The translations under genes and the position numbers were made by a program. The notes below the pieces were generated by a model. The model did not search any database. It was given only the letters and a program-made list of their open reading frames with translations, and had not been told where the DNA came from. From assembly GCA_028565635.1 (NCBI GenBank), contig JAOXYB010049170.1, positions 1 to 11,923 on the forward strand: a stretch of DNA of 11,923 nt, in the 5' to 3' direction. This document shows, in pieces, positions 1 through 9,500 of the stretch (position 1 is its first letter; the number at the start of each line of letters is the position of its first letter). The DNA comes from Phoronis ovalis. Lineage: Eukaryota; Phoronida; Phoronidae.

Positions 1-684
1 GGCCGCCAGTCGGCCATGTTGGAAATAATCGGGGTCAAACTTATATCCTACGTCTACTTTGACCAGTATTTACCCTGCATCAAATATGAAGATGATCCAA
101 CAAAAACAAAAGCTATTATTGCGAGCCAACATCTCGAACAAACATGGTCGCCAGTCGGCCATCTTGAACGTGATCCATGTCGAAATTACAGACGGTCTAC
201 ATTTTGACCTGTATTTATGCTGTAGCAGTACAACATATAAAGCTGATCGGATAAAAACTGAAGCAGTTATTGCACGACAAAGAAAGTGTTACGCGCAACA
301 TAAATTTCAAAGATTCGTATCGACATTTGACCTACTTTTCAAGGTCATTTTGAAATGTCACCTGGCCTATTACGCCCACCAACCCATGACCTACGTGAAT
401 CCACCTTCGAATCGTCGATCAAGTCAACGCTTCGTCTTTCTCGAAATGGTCGCAACATAAGGTGCACTCTCGGGTACAAACATGGCCGCCAATCGGCCGT
501 CTTGCAAGTAATTGAGGTCAAAATTATATCCGACCTGTGCTTTGACCTGTACTTACCCTGTACCAAATACGAAGATCTGACATAAGCTGAAGGCGTTATA
601 GCAACACAAAGAAAAGGTTACATACGCCGACGCCGCATACGCTACAGCTATATGCCCTTTCACTACTACATAGTGATGGGCATA
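1..684 (+). repeat. Hairpin-ended tandem repeat family, sense copy, 5' end outside window
   Basis: Three related units begin with a (g)gccgccagtcggcc-type motif at 1, about 140 and about 478. Each continues with ggtcaaa, tttgacctgta(c/t)tta and a cgaca/acacaaagaaa-type segment. The block ends in an imperfect hairpin at 651-684, where TATGCCC...TCACTA faces TAGTGA...GGGCATA. Part of the second unit (about 330-400) reads as the complement of the conserved segment ending the intron 3 copy. Tandem core plus terminal hairpin suggests a non-autonomous transposable element (tandem-core bivalve elements such as 'pearl', or Helitron derivatives, are candidates); I cannot assign it. Long ORFs here reflect the repeat, not a gene. 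Confidence 0.7.
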
Positions 685-839
685 ATGATAGTTGAAAAGT
701 TTTATATTGAAATTTCTTTTTTAAAATAATTAGTTTGTCAGAATTGTGGTTACAAGTGTTCATATGTTATAATAGATGGGAATGCATTAAAATAGTTTAA
801 ATTATATCTGTCAATCAGTTTATGTTAATTGTGTTTCAT

Positions 840-1199
840 CTAATAAGCGTAACTGTCATATTCCATACCGTAAGGATTGATTTTGGGACCTAAATTATAT
901 TGCCTATATACACATAGTTTATATATAATGCAGGAATCAACTGAACGTTTGGCCCCTGGAACAATTTCGAAGGTAACATCCCTGCTAACCAGGCCTTGGG
1001 GTGGTGTACATCTCTGGACATCCCCCATACTCCAGTAAAATTGTAAGATCTGTCCTAGTGGTGGATTAAAACTTCTAGGAGGTTTGACTGGGAATAGCTC
1101 TTAAACATAATATCTTGAGCACAATTCTATAAAATTATGCACTTGGCCTTTTAATTTCAAATCCATATTGAAGCGCTGTCTTGAGAACTCTGAAGTTTC
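840..1199 (-). pseudogene. Decayed coding remnant (downstream part), unknown family
   Basis: On the minus strand a frame runs from about 1199 (just after cgcag, a possible acceptor) to the stop at 842-840, interrupted by one TAA at 1103-1101. The peptide looks protein-like, with segments such as FNMDLKLKGQVHNFIELCSR, ELFPVKPPRSFNPPLGQ, FYWSMGDVQRCTPPQ and VTFEIVPGAKRSVDSC, and it contrasts with the AT-rich surroundings. I do not recognise the family. It is out of frame with the neighbouring minus-strand frames at 1300-1157 and 1617-1294, so an intact gene would need frame corrections or introns for which I see no good donors. Chance is possible but less likely. Confidence 0.35.
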
Positions 1200-1617
1200 C
1201 TGCGATAGTTGATATATAGTTCATTGGTGAAAAGTTCTTCCTTGGCTTTTGCCAAAAAAAATTCAACGAGTTTTAAAAGCACATTTTGTGATTTCATCCA
1301 AAATATGCCAGACGGGATAAGGTAACACAGCTGTAACTTTCTGGTAAAACCCTATTAATATTCTCCATCATCTCCCCCTGTATTTTTGAACGTCCCCAGT
1401 GAGGATCCCGGCTATGTTTTCCAATCATGAAACATCCTGGTACTTCCCCAGTGTAGTGGACTGACTGGTTGTAATCCCTGTTATTTGCCCTGCTTTTCCC
1501 TGGTCCTTTCGACTCCCTCATAAGTACTTTTCTGACATCAGATTTGTCAGGGAATCGCTGGTGAATCACATAATCCTGATTTCCATAAGGTTCCAAAGCA
1601 CTGAGTAGATCATTCAT
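1157..1617 (-). pseudogene. Decayed coding remnant (upstream part), unknown family
   Basis: A minus-strand frame starting MNDLLSALEPYGNQDYVIHQ at 1617 runs 107 codons to a TGA at 1296-1294, with segments such as NQSVHYTGEVPGCFMIGK and HWGRSKIQGEMMENINRV. At that stop the next frame (1300-1157) takes over with WMKSQNVLLKLVEFFLAKAK, a switch at a T-run (tatttt) that looks like a one-base indel. The two pieces plus the part downstream would make a single region of about 780 bp. No family is recognised; it could be a gene fragment or a mobile-element ORF. A possible splice acceptor (ctactcag) sits just before residue 1600. Confidence 0.35.
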
Positions 1618-1865
1618 GCAATGTGAAATGTTTATATATATACACACAAGCACAATTTTACATTTTGACCATTCAGCCTATATTCAGGTATATGCATGTA
1701 TTTTGAGGGGGGGGCAAACTTACTTTCCAAAGTGTGAAAAGGACATCTTTTATTTTCGTGCGGTGGTATTCATAGAATTAGTACCCAAATTTTGTGAAAT
1801 ACCCCCCGGGAAAGGATCTTATTATATTTGTGACCAGGATTGCAGAAGTTTATTATTTGTGACTC

Positions 1866-2075
1866 GTGAAAAGGTAGTCTTGGTTAGTGACATTCTGCAC
1901 TAGTGAGCTGTGCGAACAGTCATGGAATCTTACATAGCCAATAACAGCGAAAGTGCCCTAACTTCGAAATCTATGTATTTCCACCGAATGATTCATGCAT
2001 CACCATCCAGATACTCTCTCATTAACCAACTTCAACTTCCACTACACCCATCATCATTTGAAACTCCTGAATACA
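1866..2075 (+). repeat. Long imperfect inverted repeat, left arm
   Basis: The core at 1905-1955 (starting gagctgtgcgaac, ending gaaagtg) pairs with 2281-2331 with about five mismatches in 51 bases. Similarity continues inward with lower identity (aaatctatgta, ccagatactct, accaacttc, catttgaaact) and outward through tgcactag. The arm spans about 210 bp; its edges are approximate. Confidence 0.75.
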
Positions 2076-2160
2076 GTTTTTACCATGCAGTAAGCGTGTT
2101 TACCCTAGGCCTCACACACCCACCAAGTTTTTTGGCAAGTACCCCATCCTTCTGGGTGCC

Positions 2161-2389
2161 AGCACAGCAGTTACAAATGGTCATAGGAGTAGTGGGAGTA
2201 GAAGTTGGATAATCATAGAGTATCTGGACAGTGATATATGAACTCATGTGGTAGGAATTACATAGATTTCCACGGTTGAGCACTTTCACTGTAATTGGCT
2301 ATGTAAGATTCTACGACAGTTCGCACAGCTCACAAGTCAGATTATCAAGAACTAGTGCAAAACACCATGAAACCAGGACTAGTGAAAAG
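2161..2389 (-). repeat. Long imperfect inverted repeat, right arm
   Basis: Reverse-complement partner of 1866-2075, with a loop of about 85 bp (2076-2160). Outside the core the arm includes agagtatctggacagtg and gaagttggataa facing the left arm, then, outward, aactagtgcaaaac and aggactagtgaaaagg. A transcript across it could fold into a hairpin of some 200 paired bases. It may be a fold-back element or two head-to-head copies of one sequence. Confidence 0.75.
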
Positions 2390-3213
2390 GCAATTTTATT
2401 TCCTTTGGCTTTGAGCTGTGGTCATTATCTTCCTCATTTCTTTCCTCAATTTCTCGTCACAGCAGATATTTCTCACGTCATTATACCGCATCACAAACTA
2501 GTATTTTGTATATACAGGCATTACAGGAGAGCAGAAGTGATAAGATTAAGAATAACTGAACTCGGAAACCTACATTCCTACAATAAACTGTCTGCTACTG
2601 ATTTACATAATTTATACTTCCGCATGCTGCTGAAGACAAACAATATTCCTGCAATAACACAAGCATACACGAATGAGTGGATCTTCATGCATATACAGGA
2701 TATCCCACATTTATTTTGGTAATTCTGCGCCCGATACAGATGATGCTACACTCTACAGAGTACAGTTCTGTATACGTGGCATCTCAAAATAAACCTGCAC
2801 CACTGCATGTAGTACGTCATTAGTTGCTATATAGTGCACAATTCACAACATAATGACATGAACATAACAGGTAACTGTTTACCTATAAAAATCTATCACG
2901 TCAGGTGCAGATGCTATATTTTCTACTCCTAGTCATTAGATTTATACTAGCTGCAACAACGCTACACCTACCATTTTGTGAGCTCCAACAGGAAGTGTTC
3001 TTCGAGCCTGCGCACTTAGCCCTGCAGGTGCTTGTATTGAGGAATGGGTAAAATTACAGTATTTTTTCCTAATATATTAATTTTGATATGTTATCTAGGT
3101 ATATCGGAATAAATACAAAATATATAGTCAACACTAACCTACTTCAAATACCTTAATCCATTCATACATTATGTACATTTATTTTTTCTCTGTCAATTTC
3201 ATTTAAGCACCCC
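2390..3213. other. Intergenic stretch, nothing recognised
   Basis: The open frame at 2276-2722 starts inside the inverted-repeat arm, has no recognisable domain and no supporting splice sites, and is taken as chance. The rest is AT-rich with no repeat or RNA gene that I can see. It is the likely location of promoter and distal regulatory sequence for the downstream gene. Confidence 0.45.
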
Positions 3214-3223
3214 TATATAAAAA
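3214..3223 (+). promoter_or_regulatory. Possible TATA box
   Basis: TATATAAAAA stands about 310 bp upstream of the proposed start codon and follows a short CCCC run. A start of transcription about 30 bp downstream would give an unspliced leader of roughly 280 bases containing upstream ATGs. AT-rich sequence makes such matches common, so support is weak. Confidence 0.25.
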
Positions 3224-3277
3224 TTAAACGAGTCTAGTTCAATATCCCTATAGTTCCTATCAACACACGGTAAATAC

Positions 3278-3334
3278 ATGACTTCCGAAGTTAACAATAT
3301 AACTATGAATGGTGCTGAGTGGGAAAAATTATAA
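3278..3334 (+). other. Upstream ORF in the putative 5' leader
   Basis: An ATG at 3278 opens an 18-codon frame (MTSEVNNITMNGAEWEKL) that ends at TAA 3332-3334. Beyond that stop the same frame stays open to TAA 3497-3499 (RHLLEDIRN..., CQQQDEVILCPEF...), overlapping the open stretch upstream of the CDS start in another frame. If transcribed it could act as a uORF. It could also be an older coding exon, or chance. Confidence 0.25.
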
Positions 3335-3522
3335 CGGCATTTGTTAGAAGATATACGAAATATATTTTTGTATTGCCAACAGCAGGATGAGGTAATATTG
3401 TGCCCAGAGTTCAGTCAAGAAAACTCAGAAGACAAAAGAGTTTTAGTGAGTTATATGAATTTGAAATTCATCAACCGGAATCAAAACTCCGTGTGGTAAA
3501 TACTAAATTGATTGGATTTATA

Positions 3523-3594
3523 ATGCTCAGTCAACTTTCTAAAGGATATGGATCTTGGGAAGGTGAATTGGGGCTAACAGAGAAACCCAGTAAG
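3523..3594 (+). CDS. Coding exon 1 of the KIAA2012-like gene
   Basis: Encodes residues 1-24, starting MLSQLSKGYGSW and ending at AAG|gtaaag, a good donor leaving phase 0. The frame is open upstream of this ATG as far as 3391 (stop TGA at 3388-3390), so a longer N-terminus from an upstream exon (possible acceptors end at 3407 and 3414) cannot be excluded. The match of the first residues to the start of vertebrate KIAA2012 argues that 3523 is the real start. This exon is 2.0 kb away from the next and is the least certain of the six. Confidence 0.55.
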
Positions 3595-6500
3595 GTAAAG
3601 TATACATCTGTCCCGGGACATCTGTGATATTCAGCAGATTACTAGTATGCAAGGGAGTATGCGCACAAACTAATGAGGAAAAACCGGTACCCGGGGATAC
3701 GTACTCGAGTTATTTTTTCGTGGTGGGGGTGTGCACAATTGAAAATTTTGGATTTGGATTGTATACTTCTTACTGTATTTTTTGGATTGCTACCGTAAAG
3801 ATATTCTAAAATTCGGATTGCAACCAACTGCTTACAGCAAATAATTTTTAAATTTTAGGTTTGTATTCATAAATAAATTTTAGAACTTGGTTTGTATCAG
3901 TCAGTCAGTTTGCGTAAAAATGGATTGCTATACTCGAATATTTTAAAATTTTGGATTGCTACCCTTATATTTCACAAAATTTGGGTTTGCTACCACAAGC
4001 TAAAATTTTGGATTGGGTTCCGCGGCACATCCCTGTAGTCAAAAAACCTTGAGTACCCGGGGGGGGGGAATTCGGAATTCTACCTGTTCAATCGGGGTAC
4101 AACAGACAGAAAAGTTGGTAGGGGTGTGCGACCCAGGGTAAAAAAACCTGACCCTGCGGTAAATAAAGATCACCAAATATATACCCAGCTGTGATAAATG
4201 AAAAAAAAAACATGAAAATATACCCTGTGGTAAATAACTGTCCTAAAATAAGATACCCTGTGCAAAATTTACTTGTAAATTATATACCCTGTGGTAAATA
4301 AATATGTAAAAATTTACAAACCTGAATTTTTTATACCTGTCGTAAATGCGCTTTCCAAGAAATGCACCCTGTGGTAAATTAATATTTTTTGAAGATATAT
4401 CCTGTGGTAAATATCAAAAAAAAAGAGTATACCCTGTATACGTGGTAAATAAGGCTTTGAGAAGCGTGAAAAACAAACCCTTTGGTAAATGTGGGAGCTG
4501 AAAAAAGGGGACCTATTGGGCGGAACATAGTATAGTTACTTTGAATGACAGTACCCCCGGGGTACAACCCCTAGGTCCGTTCTCTAGGTCTGTTCCCTAG
4601 GTACTGTTTATCAGTTTCTACATATACTTGCAAATTAACATTTTCACTATCTTTTGAAAGGTCTCAAATGTGCGGGTTCTACTATTTTAAATTAATAATG
4701 TCCAAATGACAAGTGCCAGCCCCTATATTATGAAAGGAGTGTATATATAATACCGGGTCCTTGCAGGGATCACCAATCACCATTAAAAAAGGGTAAATTC
4801 ACCATGATTCTTGATTTCATTCACATTCCTCAATAAATATCGGTTACCGGTTTACCATGATATTTACCATTCACCAATATAGTCCTAACAATAGGCTCAA
4901 TATCTAACGTATTGGTACTTGTCTATTGGTTTCCTAAATTCAAAAATTATTGTTTTTCAAAATTAACGAAAACAATTAAAATAATTTTATATGAAATCGT
5001 GTTTAGGGATTTCATTGAAAGGTGGGCCCATTTTAGGAAAAAGTGGACCAATTTTTAGGGACTTATTGGTGAAAAAGTGTCCCGTTTGGGCGGAAAACAC
5101 TCCTATTCATCATATGTGCCCCCCAGGGTTGTGAGACAATAAGTTACTGTCAGTAGAAAAATTTATTAACTAAATATTAAAGTTATTTTATTACTTTCTT
5201 AATTTTTGTCGCATGTTTTGAGAGAAATACTGCATGGTCATACTCTTAATTTACGTTCGTTCAATATTTTTTATGGTTTATATCCGTGGTTTATTTAATA
5301 CTTAAATATTTAAAGTACAAAGAGCTTCCCAAGACTGTCATTAAGATATTTTCCCTTGTTACCCCAGGGGATGTGTATTTTAAAGGGGTTGAGTATGGAA
5401 GTCCAGTACAGAGAGCAGAGACACAGATATGACTGTTTTATGTGCTCCTTGATAAACAGTACTGGAAGATAATGAGTGAAAAAAGGCAAAGTTTCCTTTG
5501 TTGTTAAGGGCCCACAATAAATTCCGATTATATTTAGCATTCACTTGCTTAACACTAGGCTATATACAGTAAAACTCTTACATGTCCTAGCTTAACAAAG
5601 CAAATTTGTAAACTATGCTAATTTTTTCTTAGGATCTCTGTCTCCCAGCATTACCAATAGCAGATCACAAACATGGTGTAACTGTCTCCCCTAGAATAAA
5701 GACTGCAACATCATCTCACAGATTGCAAAGTGCCAATGGGGAGCTAGTTCTTCCTAAAACATTCCTAACCAGGCATGGAGCTTTATTATTATTCACCGCT
5801 CCTGAAGAAATTTTATTTAACAAACTCAGGAAAAGAAAATCAAAGTCAGAAAAAATTGATGAATTAAAAAAAAAATTTAGTACTTTGGACAGATTAGCGG
5901 CTTCAGTACTGCAGTATGGAGATAAGGAGGTAAGTCTGTAATTCATGATTATATACAACTGTTGAGATGTAAGCAATGAAATGGGATTACAATTCACTTG
6001 ATATTTATTTCATACAACATGACACAAAAAATATTTTCACACAACATAAAGATGAATGGTTCCATTCATTCAAGTATATTAAAAAATGTGATTAGTAATT
6101 CAAAATAGAATATATCCATCAATTTAGGTAATTACATCATACCAATTCTAAATCTATGATATACCAGTTATAAAGTCTGTGATATTTTAATAGGATTGTC
6201 TTTCGAACTATTTTTATATCATGGCAGTAACTTTCAAAGACAAAAATGCTCATTGTTAATTTTTGTGACTATAATTACTCCTGTTATTTTGGACATTACC
6301 GTTAAGTCAATGACTGATTAAATGTTAAGGATTCCAGTGATTTTAATGACCGTCATTTAATAACTCACAGGAACAACATATTGTTAAAATAGATCTATTT
6401 ATTTAATAAGGGTTGCTGCTGAGCAGCAAACCATCTCCCTTTTTCTTTTAATTTTAGCAAGTCATATCTAAAGGCAGTTACAGATAGGATCATTGTTGAT

Positions 6501-9500
6501 CTTGAATTCAAAAAAAATCATTTTGATATCAAAGGTCAAATTGTAATATTACATAGGGCATTGGGTTACAAAGAGGTTATTTTGATGGTCCTTGGGAGCA
6601 TATACTTTAACTTTTAACAGTTAATCTTACAGTGTTGTAGTTTGACATTGCATAACATTTCAGAAATTTGGTTTTGACACTTTTAAATGTTAGGTCAAGG
6701 GATCATTTTGTCAAAAATGACACTAAAAGATCATGTGTACATAAAAGTCAATAACAGCATTGAATCCTTGCCATTTACTAAAAGGTATCTAGTTTTGTAT
6801 AGTAATGCAAAGCAAATAATTTAGTGAATTAATTCAATCTCAGACAAATAATTTAATACCTACTGGGTAATTGATTCAACAACAGTTGTCAAGCAAAATT
6901 CTTAAGGACTTTATGAATTATGCAATTAACTGAAAGGTAGTACAATATAATATATAGCAATTATAATCTGCTTATAAGCCCCAAAAAAATAAGTAAAAAA
7001 ACGAATATTTATAACAATAATAACGCGAAGAAGAAGCACTTGTAACACTGTGAGTGAAAATTTTGCCATATGTAATTTGACTTTCATGTATTAATATGCT
7101 ATTGCTGAGCATTCTTCTGGAGGGAGTTATTGTTGCGTATGAACAAATCTTGCTTGAATCCTGTCAAAACATCTGAAAGAAAATATCAAAAAAGAACAAA
7201 TATTTATATAGGAAACTTGTATGCCTTATAATAACCATATAAGTTATTATTTGTATAGCAGTATAATGAGGAAAATGCAAGGTTCAGTTTTAACAATTAA
7301 AATGACACCCTCTAAATATTGCAATCTTTAGTGGTACAGTTAAGACTGAAACCTATCTGCAAGACTAAATTTTATATTTTGGAAAATATTCTGCTTTTGA
7401 AAATGAATAATAAGTGGTTTTGAAAAAACATTTGCAAAATTGTTTTACTCTTTAGATATAAGCGAAAAAAGTATAAAGCACCCTGACAGCGTTCTGTTTA
7501 ATAGTGCCTGTCATTGTTCATGGGATTTTACATGCATAGAGCGGCATGTCCTCATTTGTAGTCAAGTGTGAACATATCAAGCTCATAAAGTTTAATATAA
7601 GTAAATTATTTATAATGTAAAATATGTATTTTCTATAATGCAAATCACTGAACTATATTATGTCAGTGTTCTTAGATATTCGTACTTCAGATAAAGTCTA
7701 TGACGTAGCATAGAAATTACAAATGCATAATTATTTAATGTTCTAGTAACTAAACTATATCTTTCAAAACACAAATTTGTTATTTTTCAATATCATCATC
7801 TAGTTTGATTTTATAATCAATCAATTAATGATTTAATGTGAAAAAGGACTGATGAAAATCATAATTTGCTTTTCTGTAATTGTTGTTAACCTTTATAAAA
7901 ATTAAATATCTGTTGTATATAAATAAGTCTTAAAAACATTGCCATAAATTAGGGTATTGATATTCTTTATATACTTTATATACTTCCTAATCCAACCAGA
8001 ACATTTTTATGGATTGTAAAAAGTTTATTTTACAAATTTATTTGGGATAGGAAACCTGACAAATGTGCTCGCAGATCCCTTATAGCAAATTATCTTTAAC
8101 TGTTTAGGTGTCTACAACATGTCCCATAGTTAGCATATTATGATCGCATAGAGAATTCTTTAGAGAATTATAACCTGGTGATTGTAGAGTTCAGGGATAT
8201 AAACAATGACATGGTGTGCAGTACAGAAATATGTGTATTGTCTATAACATGGCTGCGACTACAAGTACCAGTATGTTAGGCAGTTACTAAAACTAGGAAT
8301 GGGTTTCACTATAAGTATAATCCTGAACACTACAGTGGTTCTGCCCGTTAAAGTCTCTGGATGCACTGAGAAAAACTTTCCTTAATCGATATTATGTTTA
8401 TATTTTCTGATGATTCTTCAAAAGTTGCTGCTCATAGACTTTAACGAAGTTTTGTATTTGTTTAGAGTATATGCATACTCCTAAATATCACTCTGTAAAT
8501 AAGGTAACTATGTGATAAATAAAACTGATACTAATTTTGTTTTTTCGCTGAACCACTCAGAAATTTGAAATCATATTTTAGGACTATGATCCTGACATCA
8601 GTATATCTAATCCAAGGAATCAATGTGTTTTACATTTTCTTCATGGTTTGGATGAGAAACCCATAGATATGCATGCTCAACCTGGGGGAGATTTTGATTT
8701 TTATCTCAGTGATATTAAGTCAAGAACCAGGTAAAGTAATGTCATAATATTTTTTTAGTAATGTTTTAGTTTTCATATAATACTTTGTTATTTTAGAATC
8801 TAATAAATAATATTTAATAGAGGATAGTAAACCATTTTTATGCCCATCCATGTAGTGGCGGGGCATATAGTTGTAGTCTATGCGTCCGTAGCACTTTCTT
8901 TTTCTCACGATAACATCTTCAGTTGTTACCCAATCAGCATTATATTCGGCACAGGATAAATACAGGTCAAAGTGCACGTTGCTTATAATTTTGACCTTAA
9001 TTATTTCTAATATGGCCAACTGGTGGCCATGTTTGTTCCCAAGAAGGCGCGTCAGTTGCGGGGAAAATGAAACGATAACTGGATGATTCGAATGTGGATT
9101 CATGAAGGTCATAGGCTGATGAATGTAATAGGATAGGTGACGTTTTAGAGTGACCTTGAAAAGTGGGTCAAATGCCAATCCAAATTATTAAATTTTTTCG
9201 TTGTGCGTAATACTTTCTTTGTCTCAAAATAACTGCTTCAGTTTTTATCAGATCAGCCGCTTCATATTCGATACAAGGTAAGTACAGGTCACAGTGCATG
9301 TCGGTTGACTGTTGGCCATGTTTGGTACCGATAGGTTGCGCCACGTATCACAAAGACGCAACTCTGACAAGAAGATTCACAATGAACAAGAGGTGGTTGG
9401 GTGTATTATGGTAGGTAGCATTTTAGAATGACCTTGAAAAATGTGTCAAATAATGATCTGTAATATTTGAAATTTGCAGTTGATGCTGTATGCTTTAAAT

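Noticed and set aside
59-460. 133-codon plus-strand open frame at the left end
   Set aside because: It lies inside the tandem repeat block and follows the repeat units rather than a recognisable protein.
1700-1812. G-run and accccccggg in the stretch before the inverted repeat, resembling the module borders of intron 1
   Set aside because: Only the homopolymer-rich words match; no array core or ordered border is present.
2276-2722. 148-codon plus-strand open frame
   Set aside because: It starts within the inverted-repeat arm, has no recognisable motif, and no codon or splice evidence supports it.
4151-4494. CRISPR-like look of array 2 (conserved core, variable spacers)
   Set aside because: Cores are only 16 bp and degenerate, spacers are low-complexity and uneven, and the array lies inside an intron of an animal gene; it is a minisatellite.
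5716-5997. 93-codon minus-strand open frame
   Set aside because: Shadow of coding exon 2 on the opposite strand.
8346-8446. 11-bp inverted pair CGTTAAAGTCT 80 bp apart
   Set aside because: The similarity does not extend beyond 11 bp on either side, so chance in AT-rich DNA is a sufficient explanation.
8720-9178. 152-codon minus-strand open frame
   Set aside because: It is the sense reading of the repeat inserted in intron 3, running out into AT-rich intron; the peptide similarity is to other repeat units only.
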